Part shown: in pieces, positions 26,114-35,550 of the stretch
Position numbering within the stretch: the first letter of the stretch is position 1
Layout of the letters: each line of letters starts with the position of its first letter
DNA from: Anaeroplasmataceae bacterium
GTDB taxonomy: Bacteria; Bacillota_I; Bacilli_A; Acholeplasmatales; Anaeroplasmataceae
Assembly: GCA_029057785.1 (NCBI GenBank)
Contig: JAIDZC010000022.1
Coordinates: 1-64,000, forward strand
DNA length: 64,000 bases
Reading direction: 5' to 3'
Translations under genes and position numbers: made by a program
The notes under the pieces: model-generated
The model's database searches: none
What the model saw: only the letters and a program-made list of their open reading frames with translations
Told to the model about the DNA's origin: nothing

Positions 26114-27897
26114 TATTCGTCACCTCCATTGATTTCAGCTTCCAAGGATTGAAGATGAACCATCTCCTGGTATAGAGAACAGCTAGCAAGAAGCTCTTCA
26201 TGTCTACCAACACCAACAATAGCACCTTCATCCATCACGACAATTAAATCCAATGTTTTAACTGTAGAGATACGGTGAGCAATCATAATGGTTGTTTTAC
26301 CTTCTCTTAAATTTCTTAAATTGGAAAGAATAGTTTCTTCTGTCTTTGTATCTACAGCTGAAACAGAATCATCAAAAATTAGGATAGGTGGATTTTTAAC
26401 AATTGCTCTTGCGATAGATACCCTTTGCTTCTGTCCACCAGATAGAGTGACTCCACGCTCTCCTAAGATTGTGTCATACTTCTCTTGAAATTCCAAAATG
26501 TTATTATGAACATCTGCAAGCTTAGCTGCAGAAACAATGGCTTCTTCATCTAGTTTTTCATATGCAAAAGCTATATTATTCGAAATTGTATCGCTAAATA
26601 GGAAGTTATCCTGTGGCACATATCCAATCGCTTCTCTTACTTTTTTAAAAGGAATATGCATAATATCTTTATCATCTAAGAAAATTTGACCATCACTTAA
26701 GTTATAGGTGCGTAGCAATAAATCCACGATTGTAGTCTTACCACAGCCCGTCTTACCTATAATTCCTACCATAGTTCCTTCTGGTATACTTAAGGATATA
26801 TTAGAAAGGACTTTATTTGAACCATCAGGATATTGAAAGTTTAAGTCCTTAAACTCTATCTTGCCACGGATTTGATCAATATCAGTGACATCTGTATCTA
26901 CAATTTCAATTTTCTCATCCAAAAATTCATCTACACGATTTAAGGATGCTTTAGCCTGAGCACGCATATTGATTAATTGTGCTACTGCCATAAATGGCCA
27001 TATCACAGCATCAAAGTAACCAACGAACTCCCACATATCACCAACTGTAAACTCTTTGCCCATAAAACCATTCAAAACAAAATAGGAACCTCCAGCAAAA
27101 AGTAAAAGAAAGATAGAGGAAATAACAACAGTTAATAAAACATTTAATAGTGTAGAATACTTCACATAATTAATATTCTTTGCACGATTATCTTCATTGA
27201 TTTTATCAAAATGCCTAATTTCATGGACTTCCTTTACAAAGGCCTTTACAACTGCAATACCACTAAAGTTTTCTTGAGTGAAATCAGATAATGCCTCATA
27301 AGCCTCTTGTCTTGCTTTAAACTTCTCCTTTAGGATACGACCAACAATTGCAGATATGACAGCAATTAAAGCCATTGGGATAATACCGAAACAGGATAAA
27401 ATCCAATTGGTGGTAAACATTCTATATAATGCAAAGCTTCCTAAAAATACAGCATCTATAGCCATAACAGTACCACTACCAAAGGACTGTTTAATTACTT
27501 GTAAATCATTTGTAAAAAGTGCCATTAAAGCACCTGTCTTGTGATGCTTATAATATGCATTTGATAAGGATAAGGAATGCTTAAACATTTCCTCACGTAC
27601 ATCAGATTCTATTCTTGCAGCAACACCAAAGATACAGTATCTCCATGTAAAACGTCCAATGAACATAATTCCAGCAATTCCTGCAAGTTCAAGCATCAGT
27701 CTTTTGATTCCCTCAGGATTGTTAAACAAGGAGTCTGGATCCCCTTGTGCTTTATCTCCAATACCATCCAAGATTTCTCCACAAATTCTTGGGATTTCTA
27801 GCTGAAACCAGTTTACAGCAAGTAAGGCTAAAAGTCCAAAAAGGAAAAATAAAAAATATTTTGCATAATATTTATTTACATTCTTTCCAAAGATCAT
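26113..27897 (-). CDS. ABC exporter subunit with degenerate ATPase site (second heterodimer)
   Basis: 594 aa. Walker A 'GKTGCGKTT', signature 'TLSGGQKQR', Walker B 'ILIFDDSVSAVD' (Asp for the catalytic Glu), H-loop 'IAHRIST' intact. Transmembrane domain of six helices. It pairs with the gene ending at 24326, with the asymmetric Walker B typical of such heterodimers. It directly follows the acyl-ACP thioesterase, hinting at (but not proving) a lipid link. Confidence 0.92.
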   Translation of the reverse strand: MIFGKNVNKYYAKYFLFFLFGLLALLAVNWFQLEIPRICGEILDGIGDKAQGDPDSLFNNPEGIKRLMLELAGIAGIMFIGRFTWRYCIFGVAARIESDVREEMFKHSLSLSNAYYKHHKTGALMALFTNDLQVIKQSFGSGTVMAIDAVFLGSFALYRMFTTNWILSCFGIIPMALIAVISAIVGRILKEKFKARQEAYEALSDFTQENFSGIAVVKAFVKEVHEIRHFDKINEDNRAKNINYVKYSTLLNVLLTVVISSIFLLLFAGGSYFVLNGFMGKEFTVGDMWEFVGYFDAVIWPFMAVAQLINMRAQAKASLNRVDEFLDEKIEIVDTDVTDIDQIRGKIEFKDLNFQYPDGSNKVLSNISLSIPEGTMVGIIGKTGCGKTTIVDLLLRTYNLSDGQIFLDDKDIMHIPFKKVREAIGYVPQDNFLFSDTISNNIAFAYEKLDEEAIVSAAKLADVHNNILEFQEKYDTILGERGVTLSGGQKQRVSIARAIVKNPPILIFDDSVSAVDTKTEETILSNLRNLREGKTTIMIAHRISTVKTLDLIVVMDEGAIVGVGRHEELLASCSLYQEMVHLQSLEAEINGGDE

Positions 27898-27898
27898 A

Positions 27899-28609
27899 TT
27901 ATTCCTCCTTCATCAACATTTCTAAAACGGGCACATCTTTCATAATCTGAAAATATGTCAGCTTTCCGTCAGTTTTCTTTCGTATTGATAAAATATCGTT
28001 TTCTCTCGATTCTTTCAAATAATGAATTTCTACAAAAGACACCTTCATTTTCTCTATTTCAGCCAGGCTATATCCATCAAATAAAATGCGTAAATACTCT
28101 GCATTATTGACGTGTCTAGAATAATCTAAGTAGCTAGAGCTAACAGTTAACCTTCGCTCTTCTATACAATCTGCATCCCATTTGCTAAATTCAATTGGAC
28201 AAGGTTTAGAAATAGGAACCTGGAAATCAATTGCCTGTAGTCTTAGTAATTTACGGGAGGCGATTGATGCAGTTAAGCATTCTACCCAAGCAGTAATGCC
28301 ATCTTGTCTATTCTTTGGATGAATGTAAACCTCTATGATACAAGAAACTTTAGATTCATGCTCTACTCTGCAAGCCTCTATTACGACTGTCTCATCCCAA
28401 ACAGGAAGTCTTTTGATTTGAAAACACGTCTTAGTAAATAACCATAATGCTTGATAGTCTTTTTTTACACTTAAATTATCCTTATGATAAATTCCAAGAA
28501 AACTAGCCACCCCTGCTTCTACCATCTTTAAAATTTCAGGAATCTTAAGAAAAGCATTTGTATCACACATCCCATATTCAATTTTCTTTTCATAAATAAA
28601 CTCCATCAT
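27899..28609 (-). CDS. Acyl-ACP thioesterase
   Basis: 236 aa. Two hot-dog domains in tandem. The first starts 'IEYGMCDTNAFLKIPEILKM', and the second contains 'SSSYLDYSRHVNNAEYLRIL', a hallmark of bacterial FatA/FatB-like enzymes. It releases free fatty acids from acyl-ACP in the cytosol. The start ATG has AAAGAGG in front. One base separates it from the exporter gene and two from the RluA-type gene. DegV/FakB proteins elsewhere in the window could use such fatty acids. Confidence 0.85.
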   Translation of the reverse strand: MMEFIYEKKIEYGMCDTNAFLKIPEILKMVEAGVASFLGIYHKDNLSVKKDYQALWLFTKTCFQIKRLPVWDETVVIEACRVEHESKVSCIIEVYIHPKNRQDGITAWVECLTASIASRKLLRLQAIDFQVPISKPCPIEFSKWDADCIEERRLTVSSSYLDYSRHVNNAEYLRILFDGYSLAEIEKMKVSFVEIHYLKESRENDILSIRKKTDGKLTYFQIMKDVPVLEMLMKEE

Positions 28610-28611
28610 TT

Positions 28612-29499
28612 TTACCTCTTTAATAGTTGTTTCATATCAAATGGAATATCCTTAACAATTTCAATTGGCTTGTGTGTAACAGGATGAATAAAGCTAGCCT
28701 TATAGGAATGAAGCATTACCCGTGAAGCCTTATGATCAAAATTCCCATAGAGCTCATCTCCTAATAAGGGATGTCCAATAGAAGAAAGATGAACACGGAT
28801 TTGATGTGTTCTTCCTGTTTCAAGAACAACCTCAACCAAACTAAAATCCTTATATTCTTTAATAACCTCATAATGTGTAATTGCATCTTTACCTGTTTTA
28901 GATATTCTTTTTCTTTGTTGATGATGACGATCTTCACCAATAGGTGCATGAATCGTATCTTTTTTATTTTTAAATCTCCCTTTTGCGAAACATAAATATG
29001 TTCTTTTTAGTTCATGCGTAGATATCATTTGATCTAATTTAGCCAGTGTTAAGCAATCCTTTGCAAATAAAAGAACTCCTGTTGTATCCATATCCAATCT
29101 ATGTGCATAGCGAACCTGATATGCACACCCTTTATTTTTATAATAATAGGCAACGATATTACACAGAGTACCTCGCTTAGATTTATCATCTGGATGAACC
29201 AAAATATGACAAGGCTTATTGACCGCTAAAATATAGTCATCTTCATAAAGAATATCAAGCTTTTTTGCATCAGGAAGAAAATCAATCTCCTCTTTAAAGT
29301 CTATAGAAACCAAATCATTTTCTCTTAGAATAAGTGAAGGATTTGCTAGTTTGCCATTTACATAAATCATTTTTGAAGCAAATATTTCATGAATTCTTGG
29401 CTTTCCTAAATGATAAGCTTCTAAGTATTCTTTTAGTGTTTTACTTTCACTTTCCTTTGTAATCTTATAGCTTGTCATCATGGATGTATTTTGATTCAA
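28612..29499 (-). CDS. RluA-family pseudouridine synthase
   Basis: 295 aa. The N-terminal S4-like region ('PRIHEIFASKMIYVNGKLAN') is followed by the synthase core with 'RYAHRLDMDTTGVLLFAKD', which holds the catalytic Asp in HRLD. 'GRTHQIRVHLSSIGHPLLGD' is the second signature. It modifies uridines in rRNA or tRNA; the target is not determinable. The start is uncertain: TTG at 29499 or ATG at 29481/29478, none with a good ribosome binding site, all overlapping the upstream gene's 3' end. Confidence 0.9.
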   Translation of the reverse strand: MNQNTSMMTSYKITKESESKTLKEYLEAYHLGKPRIHEIFASKMIYVNGKLANPSLILRENDLVSIDFKEEIDFLPDAKKLDILYEDDYILAVNKPCHILVHPDDKSKRGTLCNIVAYYYKNKGCAYQVRYAHRLDMDTTGVLLFAKDCLTLAKLDQMISTHELKRTYLCFAKGRFKNKKDTIHAPIGEDRHHQQRKRISKTGKDAITHYEVIKEYKDFSLVEVVLETGRTHQIRVHLSSIGHPLLGDELYGNFDHKASRVMLHSYKASFIHPVTHKPIEIVKDIPFDMKQLLKR

Positions 29500-30586
29500 T
29501 TAATCCAACAATTCCATTATGCTTAATTAAGCTATAAGGCTTTGCCTTCTTGATTACTGAAATCTCTTCTCCTTTTTTCAAATTGATAAATGTATTTGAA
29601 CCATCATAACAATAATGCTTTCCATCAGCCTCAAATATAAATTCCTCATGTACCCACAATTCATCAGTTGTTCCTATTGGACGAATCAAGTAAAAATCCA
29701 AATCCTTCGTAAGGAGCTCTACTTCATTTTTACCAAAGCGCATAGTGAACTGATTTTTAGGTTTATCATAGTTGATATCTTCTTGTACTATATATTTAGG
29801 ATAATGATCTATCGCAAAAAAACTAAAACTCATCTCCGATAAATTATTTAAAGAAACAACATTAATCTGTCCTCCCTTGACAAGATTGTTGCCGCCATCT
29901 AAACAAATTATATTCTTTCTAAAATCAAAGATTGGATTCACACAAGGAATATCAGAACGATAATTTCTTGTAGGATTATGTCCAACAATCATCGTTTTTG
30001 GCTGAACAGGACTTAATTCTAAAAAACGATCACATTTCAATACATCTAAGGCATTTTCTGGAATATGATGAATATCCATAATTCCTCCATGTACTAAAAC
30101 TAATGTATCATTAATGAAGATGACATCTGGAAGCTCATCAACAAAAGTAAAGTATTCCTTATATTTTTCTTCTATGGTTTTGATATACTTCTCTATATCC
30201 ATATCCTTAGAAATTGGGTATGATAGTTCTGCAGCCATATCATTGATTACAGATTTTTTAAGCTCTGTTGCATAATAAAGAAATCTTTTTTTATCTAGGG
30301 GAGGTAGAATAAAGCGAAACACTTCATCACAATTACCAGCCATAAAATAAACATTTTCCTGTTTGCTTAATTCTACAATATATTTTAACATAGCAAGGTT
30401 ATCAGCAGGATCTCCCTTTTCTATCATATCCCCAACTACAAATAGGTAATCTGAGGAATTAAACTCTGCCTTTTTTAAGGCTTCTTTAAAAAGCTTAATA
30501 TCTCCATGAATATCACTCATAAAAAGAAGTCTGCGATCGTTTGGAATATTCAAATGTAGGATTTTTGTTTTTTTATTCTTCTGCAT
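29465..30586 (-). CDS. Calcineurin-like metallophosphoesterase with C-terminal SH3-like region
   Basis: 373 aa. The metallophosphatase motifs are in order: 'FMSDIHGD', 'VGDMIEKGDP', 'AGNCDE' and 'IVGHNPTRNY'. The C-terminal 90 residues carry an SH3-like stretch ('ISVIKKAKPYSLIKHNGIVG'). The pattern resembles serine/threonine protein phosphatases of the PrpE type, but the substrate is unknown. AAGGAAGAA precedes the ATG. It overlaps queH by 14 bp. Confidence 0.82.
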   Translation of the reverse strand: MQKNKKTKILHLNIPNDRRLLFMSDIHGDIKLFKEALKKAEFNSSDYLFVVGDMIEKGDPADNLAMLKYIVELSKQENVYFMAGNCDEVFRFILPPLDKKRFLYYATELKKSVINDMAAELSYPISKDMDIEKYIKTIEEKYKEYFTFVDELPDVIFINDTLVLVHGGIMDIHHIPENALDVLKCDRFLELSPVQPKTMIVGHNPTRNYRSDIPCVNPIFDFRKNIICLDGGNNLVKGGQINVVSLNNLSEMSFSFFAIDHYPKYIVQEDINYDKPKNQFTMRFGKNEVELLTKDLDFYLIRPIGTTDELWVHEEFIFEADGKHYCYDGSNTFINLKKGEEISVIKKAKPYSLIKHNGIVGLIESKYIHDDKL

Positions 30587-31187
30587 TTTGATTCTTCCTT
30601 TCTAGCTTAGAATATAGACATCCGCAATAGTCTTGGCGATATAGACCATACTCTTTAGATAGTTCTATAGAATGTTTATAGCCTTCTTCTTTTTTAAAAT
30701 CTGAAAATAGATAAGGAATATGATATTTTTCTTCTAGACTTTTTCCAATTTCATTTATCCATTTTGTAATCTTATGAGGAGAAATGGATAAGGTGGTTGT
30801 GAAATAGTCAAAGTCAAGGTCTTTGGCCTTCTTTACAGTTTTTTCCAATCTTAGCTGGTAACATTTATAACAACGTTCTGTTCTCTCACCTAGCTTCTCA
30901 TACCCCTTTACTGCCTCTTCATAATCAGATTGTTTATGTGTATCAAAAATCACTTTTATATTGGAATCAATCTCTTTACAAAATCTTATTTCTTCAGCTA
31001 ATCTTTTTTCATATTCCTCTATTGGAGAAATATTATCGTTAGAATAAAAAATAGTGATATCAAAATAGTTCTTTAAAAGCAAAATCACATGTGAGGAGCA
31101 AGGTGCACAACAGCTATGAAGGAGTAGTCTTGGACGATACTCTAGTGTACTAAGAAATTCTTTGAGCTCTTTATAGCTATCTAGCAT
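30573..31187 (-). CDS. queH: Epoxyqueuosine reductase QueH
   Basis: 204 aa. 'LLLHSCCAPCSSH' (adjacent Cys26-Cys27) and 'ERCYKCYQLRLEKT', 'DYCGCLYSK' are QueH/DUF208 signatures providing the metal and Fe-S ligands. It catalyses the final reduction of epoxyqueuosine to queuosine in tRNA, replacing the cobalamin enzyme QueG. It heads the long operon that runs down to the LRR gene, from a promoter at 31220-31248. Confidence 0.93.
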   Translation of the reverse strand: MLDSYKELKEFLSTLEYRPRLLLHSCCAPCSSHVILLLKNYFDITIFYSNDNISPIEEYEKRLAEEIRFCKEIDSNIKVIFDTHKQSDYEEAVKGYEKLGERTERCYKCYQLRLEKTVKKAKDLDFDYFTTTLSISPHKITKWINEIGKSLEEKYHIPYLFSDFKKEEGYKHSIELSKEYGLYRQDYCGCLYSKLERKNQNAEE

Positions 31188-31219
31188 TCTAACACCTCAC
31201 TTTTTTAGAAATCTTTATT

Positions 31220-31248
31220 ATTATATAATAAAAACCAAATAGAAACAA
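31220..31248 (-). promoter_or_regulatory. Sigma-A promoter of the queH operon
   Basis: Minus-strand TTGTTT (31243-31248), 17-nt spacer, TATAAT (31220-31225), about 33 nt before the queH ATG. Confidence 0.65.
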
Positions 31249-31269
31249 TAAAATTAGACAAATTAAGAG

Positions 31270-31296
31270 AAAAAAGACCATCTATGAACGATAGTC
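31270..31296 (-). terminator. Terminator of the MarR-DegV-YhhN operon
   Basis: Hairpin arms GACCATC (31276-31282) and GATAGTC (31290-31296, one wobble), followed on the minus strand by T6. It includes the stop codon of the YhhN gene. Confidence 0.6.
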
Positions 31297-31989
31297 TAAA
31301 CGAGTATATATTCCAATCGATGTTGCTAGGAAAATCTGAGCAGGATAATAGGAACCTAAACAAAGGATTGTAAGTACTTCTTTTGCATCCTTTGAAAATG
31401 ATCCAAACTTATTTAAAAGTAGCATACAATCTGAAAAGAAAAATAAAATACTTCCAATCAAAATGATAAGTTCTACTCTATAGTCTTGATGCTTTAAAAG
31501 GGAGGTAATAAAATTAGCAATGGCCTTCCCCACCATAAAGGATATAATGATTGCATAAAAGATGACAACAACCTTCATCAAAGCTCCTCCAAAATCAAAC
31601 ATTGGAGATAAAGCTATCCAAAGCACAGCAGGGATTGCAAGTACACAGCTACAAATCAAATCCATCCAACTAAATTGTCTTAACTGATAATAAGAAATTG
31701 CATAAAAGATATGTCCTATCGCAAATAATATAGCACCCGAAATAAACTGGATATTAAGAACAATATCTGCAACCATAGTAAATGCAAGTCCTGTTAGCAT
31801 AAAGATTGGAAATCTCAGTTTCTTCTTTTTTAAGAAGGTAAGAATAAAGAATGTGATTCCCAATAATAAGAATAAAGCACTAGTAATGCCCTTCCTCCAT
31901 AAACCTCCATAAAGAATATAGAGGATATCCCAAATAAGAACAAGGAGTGCAATCACAGCACCTGCAATTTCAAAAATATATTTTTTCAT
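31282..31989 (-). CDS. YhhN/TMEM86-family membrane protein
   Basis: 235 aa, about eight membrane helices. 'MVADIVLNIQFISGAILFAI' followed by 'GHIFYAISYY', and later 'GSILFFFSDCMLLLNKF', match the Asp-containing blocks of the YhhN/TMEM86 family. Animal members hydrolyse lysoplasmalogen; bacterial roles are not known. Its stop lies in the terminator. It is coupled to DegV by a TAATG overlap, placing it in a MarR-controlled lipid-type operon. Confidence 0.8.
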   Translation of the reverse strand: MKKYIFEIAGAVIALLVLIWDILYILYGGLWRKGITSALFLLLGITFFILTFLKKKKLRFPIFMLTGLAFTMVADIVLNIQFISGAILFAIGHIFYAISYYQLRQFSWMDLICSCVLAIPAVLWIALSPMFDFGGALMKVVVIFYAIIISFMVGKAIANFITSLLKHQDYRVELIILIGSILFFFSDCMLLLNKFGSFSKDAKEVLTILCLGSYYPAQIFLATSIGIYTRLDYRS

Positions 31990-32849
31990 TATTTCTTCAC
32001 CCTTTTAGAAAAGAATGCAACAGCTATGGCACCAGGTCCAACATGAGTTCCAATTGTACTTCCGATTTGATAAATAGGGACAGAATCTGTGTTATGTTGC
32101 CATAAAGCTGCACTATCTTCCAAATATTTTTTCAAGAAATCATCAGATAACCCAGAATATCCTGTTACATAAGGATAGTTAAAATCAATTCCGCCACAAG
32201 CTTCAATCTTTTCAACTAAAAGATTATTTCCCTTTTTGGAACCTCTAGCCTTACCAACCATTTTCACTTGACCATTCACAATGGATACTACTGGTTTAAT
32301 AGAAAGCATTTCTCCAGTAAATGCAACAACTGAAGATATTCTTCCCCCTTTTTTGAGATACTTTAAAGTTCCCACAACCGCAAGAAGCTCTATTGTTTCC
32401 TTCTTTTGATCTAATTTTTCCTTAATTTCACTTGCAGAAAGTTTCCCTTCTTCTACTAATCTTATAGCAAGATCACAAAGAATTCTTTCTCCAATACAAG
32501 CATTTAGACTATCTACTACAAAAACCTTATTCTTAAATTTCTTAGCTGCAGTTACCGCATTATTGTAAGTACTCGATAGCTTTGAAGATAAGGTAATACA
32601 GATAACAGAGGATCCATCTGCTGTAAGCTTCTCAAATTCCTCTTCAAAACGATACGGATTGATCTGACTTGTTTTAGGAAGCTCATCATTTTCTATCAAT
32701 TTTTCAAAGAATTCATTATGATTTAGATTCACACCATCTAAATAAGTATCCTCACCAAAGCTAACTTCAATAGGTAATAAATATATTCCTTTTTCTTCTG
32801 CCTCCTTTAAATCAATATCTGATGCAGAATCTATTAGAATTTTAATCAT
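31989..32849 (-). CDS. DegV family fatty-acid-binding protein (second)
   Basis: 286 aa from ATG 32849. AAAGGGAG precedes it with proper spacing, whereas the GTG at 32861 abuts that site. 'IKILIDSASDIDLKEAEEKG' and 'TLSSKLSSTYNNAVTAAKKF', with 'TIGTHVGPGAIAVAF' near the end, are the DegV blocks. Different from the DegV at 22708, as both keep the family residues but have little close identity. It overlaps MarR by 8 bp, so repressor, DegV and YhhN are co-transcribed. Confidence 0.92.
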   Translation of the reverse strand: MIKILIDSASDIDLKEAEEKGIYLLPIEVSFGEDTYLDGVNLNHNEFFEKLIENDELPKTSQINPYRFEEEFEKLTADGSSVICITLSSKLSSTYNNAVTAAKKFKNKVFVVDSLNACIGERILCDLAIRLVEEGKLSASEIKEKLDQKKETIELLAVVGTLKYLKKGGRISSVVAFTGEMLSIKPVVSIVNGQVKMVGKARGSKKGNNLLVEKIEACGGIDFNYPYVTGYSGLSDDFLKKYLEDSAALWQHNTDSVPIYQIGSTIGTHVGPGAIAVAFFSKRVKK

Positions 32850-33300
32850 TTTTTTCAACACTCCCTTTATGTAGTTTTTCTAAATTGTCCCGGATAAGCT
32901 CTAATCCCTCATACATCACACTTCTTTTTTCTAAGGACAAGCCCTCTGTAGCACGATCCAGTAATGTATCTATCTTTTCTGCCACATACCTTCCAATCTC
33001 TTTTCCTTCTTCTGTTAGACACAAGGGACTACGATATCGTTTTTCTTTTATATCTTCACAAGATACTAAACCTCTTTTTTCCAGTTCATCTAAGGATCTA
33101 GAAATCAAGGCCTTATCCTCATTACAACTATCGCAGAGCTCCTTAGAGGTAAGAGGCTTATCACTTGTGTATAGGTAATACAGACAAGAAACATGAGCAC
33201 TTTTTAAATCAAAACGATTCATTTCTTCTGCCTTAATCTTATAAATGCTCCTAGAGATTTGATTAAGGAGCACAGTAAAATTTTGATATCTATTTTGCAT
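32842..33300 (-). CDS. MarR-family repressor of the DegV-YhhN operon
   Basis: 152 aa. Winged helix with 'SAHVSCLYYLYTSDKPLTSK', recognition helix 'CNEDKALISRSLDELEKRGL', and wing 'EDIKEKRYRSPLCLTEEG'. The gene starts the operon. Two near-identical palindromes (33311-33328, 33347-33364) flank and overlap its promoter, a strong sign of autorepression. The DegV and membrane partner suggest a fatty-acid or lipid signal, by inference only. Confidence 0.92.
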   Translation of the reverse strand: MQNRYQNFTVLLNQISRSIYKIKAEEMNRFDLKSAHVSCLYYLYTSDKPLTSKELCDSCNEDKALISRSLDELEKRGLVSCEDIKEKRYRSPLCLTEEGKEIGRYVAEKIDTLLDRATEGLSLEKRSVMYEGLELIRDNLEKLHKGSVEKND

Positions 33301-33310
33301 ATTACACCTC

Positions 33311-33364
33311 TTGTTGATTTGTCAACAATACTATCATACACCTATTTTGTTGATAAGTCAACAA
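33311..33364 (-). promoter_or_regulatory. Promoter with two 18-bp MarR operators
   Basis: TTGTTGATTTGTCAACAA (33311-33328) and TTGTTGATAAGTCAACAA (33347-33364), centres 36 bp apart. The minus-strand promoter TTGACT (33356-33361), 17 nt, TATGAT (33333-33338) has its -35 inside one operator and the other operator just downstream of its -10. Confidence 0.88.
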
Positions 33365-33380
33365 CTATGAATAAATAAAT

Positions 33381-33422
33381 AAAAGGATATCCTAGTATAG
33401 TAACACACTGGATATCCTTTTT
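33381..33422 (-). terminator. Terminator of the GH4-HAD operon
   Basis: Arms AAAAGGATATCC (33381-33392) and GGATATCCTTTTT (33410-33422), with T-rich sequence after it on the minus strand; it could also work on the plus strand. Confidence 0.7.
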
Positions 33423-33426
33423 AAAA

Positions 33427-34146
33427 CTAAATTTTATGAAATATTTCTTGATTTAAATATGAAAATAGCATAGCATAGTCTCCATGTGGAAATATACTTA
33501 TATCCACATTATCTTTGTTGATAAGGCAATCTGTTAATAAAAATACTTTCATGCCTAATTCTTTGGCAATCATATCTTCTCCTACATCATTTCCTATCAT
33601 GAGACATTCATTAGGTTGATAAGGAAAATGACTTAGAATTTCTTCATAATATTTTAAATTTGGCTTACAATAATGAGAATTCTCGTAACTGGTAATCCAA
33701 GAAAAATCTGAATCTTTTATTCCTGCCCAAGCTAGTCTTTTGGTTTGAGCAATTAAAGGAAATATGGGATTCGTTGCTAAAATGAGTTCAACCTTCTTCT
33801 TTTTTAAAAACTCTATTAGCTTTGGGGCATTCTTTGTGTATCCACAGGTGGACTTAACCTGATCAAACTTTTCCTCATAAAAGCTTGTAAAGAAAGGAAG
33901 ATCCTTAGTTGCATCAAAGCCTAAAACTGCAGAAAATGTTTTCCAAAAAGTGTCCTCATTAGATAAAAGACCATCATTTTTCACCATAGCTTCTGTTCCT
34001 TTCCAAATGCCTTTGATAAGTTCTTTAGGATCATAGCCATAGGAAGACATATAAGCACCTATTTCTTTAAAATAGCCACTTGTATATTTTTCAATATCCA
34101 TCGGAAGTAAAGTGCCATCCATATCAAATAATATTGCTTTAATCAT
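33427..34146 (-). CDS. HAD-family hydrolase
   Basis: 239 aa. Motif I 'ILFDMDGTLLPMD', motif II 'LATNPIF', motif IV 'MIGNDVGED'. A helical cap lies between. It resembles phosphoglycolate/beta-phosphoglucomutase-type HADs, but the substrate is not clear. It follows the GH4 gene by 9 bp, so a role with phosphorylated sugars is possible but unproven. The terminator lies right after the stop. Confidence 0.8.
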   Translation of the reverse strand: MIKAILFDMDGTLLPMDIEKYTSGYFKEIGAYMSSYGYDPKELIKGIWKGTEAMVKNDGLLSNEDTFWKTFSAVLGFDATKDLPFFTSFYEEKFDQVKSTCGYTKNAPKLIEFLKKKKVELILATNPIFPLIAQTKRLAWAGIKDSDFSWITSYENSHYCKPNLKYYEEILSHFPYQPNECLMIGNDVGEDMIAKELGMKVFLLTDCLINKDNVDISIFPHGDYAMLFSYLNQEIFHKI

Positions 34147-34155
34147 CTTTTGATC

Positions 34156-35550
34156 CTACTTTAGGTATTCTTCTAGATTTGGATAATAAGGAAGTAAATA
34201 TGCTTTTGTGTTTGCAATCATTTCTTTAAATAGCTTCTTTCCATCCTCTAAGGAAAGACATGAACAAAGTGCTTGATTCATAAAGCAAGCATAGATTTGA
34301 TCGAAATCTCTATTCTTAATTCCTTCATATAAAGTATCTATATTGTTTGAAGCCTTCTCTACCATATTTACTACAGCTAAAGGTAAAGGCTTTGAAACAA
34401 TTGGTTTTACCTGATCATTTTCAAAAATGCAGTTTGTTTCTACGATAGAACCTAAAGGTAATTGTGGACATTGTCCCTGATTAGGTAAATTTACGTTAGA
34501 AATAATGACTTGATGTCCCAAAATAGCCTTCATTAAATCTGTCGCTTCTTCTCCAGATGGAACTAAATTGATTTCCTTTTTCCCTTCAGCAAGTAAAATA
34601 GATTCTTCTATTCTTTCCTTCATTTGATTTACTCTGAAATCAACTGTAGTTAAATTAAACTTCCAGTCCTTCACTGTTTGAGGGTCTTTTAAATACCAAT
34701 GAGGATTGACAAATTCAGCCAAATGTCTATCACCTGCTGCAGCCAAAGCACCATAACGATTGAATAAATCCATTTTAACCTTGTTTCCATAGGCAAAACA
34801 ATCTGTTCTAAATTGGAAACGATCAAAATATTCATAATAGCCTTCCTCATAATATTTATCCATAAAGCTAGGGATAAGCTTTAATAAATCAATATCTTTG
34901 TACTTGGCTTCTGTAATCCATGTGAAATGATTAACACCTGAAGCATCCGTATAAATATCCTTACGAGTTGCCTTAATTCCTAATTCCTTTTCTAATACTA
35001 GGCATAAGAAGGCTTGAGTATGGAATACTTCATGACAACAACCAAAGGCCTTAATCTCTGGGAATACATCATGTAAGGTTTTTACACAAATACTCATTGG
35101 GTTTGTAAAATTAATGACCCAAGCATTTGGACATACTTCTTTAATCTTCTTCGCAAATTCCTCATAGATAGGAACTGTACGCATTGCACGCAAAACACCA
35201 CCAGGACCTGCAGTATCTCCTACGGACTGATAAATCCCATAAGCCTCTGGAGTGTGAACATCGCTTCTCATTTCTTCAAAGGTTCCAGGTAAAATCGAAA
35301 TAACAACAAAGGTTGCATCCTTTAAACAATCTTCCAATTTCTCATAAACCACATAATCAATTTTGGATAATGTCTTAGGATTCTGATTGATTCTTTCTCC
35401 TATTTTTTGATTTCTTACGGCAGCCTCTATATCAATATCATAAAGTCCCATTTCACCAGAAAGACCCTCTGATAAAGCCAAATCTGTCATAAAGGTTCTA
35501 GCCCATTGCTTAGAACCTCCACCTAAATAAGCAATTTTAAATTTCTCCAT
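34156..35550 (-). CDS. Glycoside hydrolase family 4 (NAD-dependent) enzyme
   Basis: 464 aa, normal GH4 length. Rossmann motif 'KIAYLGGGSKQW', 'VINFTNPMSICVK' (conserved NxTNP) and 'GCCHEVFHTQ' (metal-binding Cys/His) are clear. GH4 enzymes use NAD+ and Mn2+ by an oxidation-elimination mechanism. The 'CCHE' form is closer to alpha-glucosidase or alpha-galacturonidase members (AglA/LplD type) than to phospho-beta-glucosidases; the exact substrate is uncertain. It overlaps the acetyltransferase upstream. Confidence 0.87.
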   Translation of the reverse strand: MEKFKIAYLGGGSKQWARTFMTDLALSEGLSGEMGLYDIDIEAAVRNQKIGERINQNPKTLSKIDYVVYEKLEDCLKDATFVVISILPGTFEEMRSDVHTPEAYGIYQSVGDTAGPGGVLRAMRTVPIYEEFAKKIKEVCPNAWVINFTNPMSICVKTLHDVFPEIKAFGCCHEVFHTQAFLCLVLEKELGIKATRKDIYTDASGVNHFTWITEAKYKDIDLLKLIPSFMDKYYEEGYYEYFDRFQFRTDCFAYGNKVKMDLFNRYGALAAAGDRHLAEFVNPHWYLKDPQTVKDWKFNLTTVDFRVNQMKERIEESILLAEGKKEINLVPSGEEATDLMKAILGHQVIISNVNLPNQGQCPQLPLGSIVETNCIFENDQVKPIVSKPLPLAVVNMVEKASNNIDTLYEGIKNRDFDQIYACFMNQALCSCLSLEDGKKLFKEMIANTKAYLLPYYPNLEEYLK

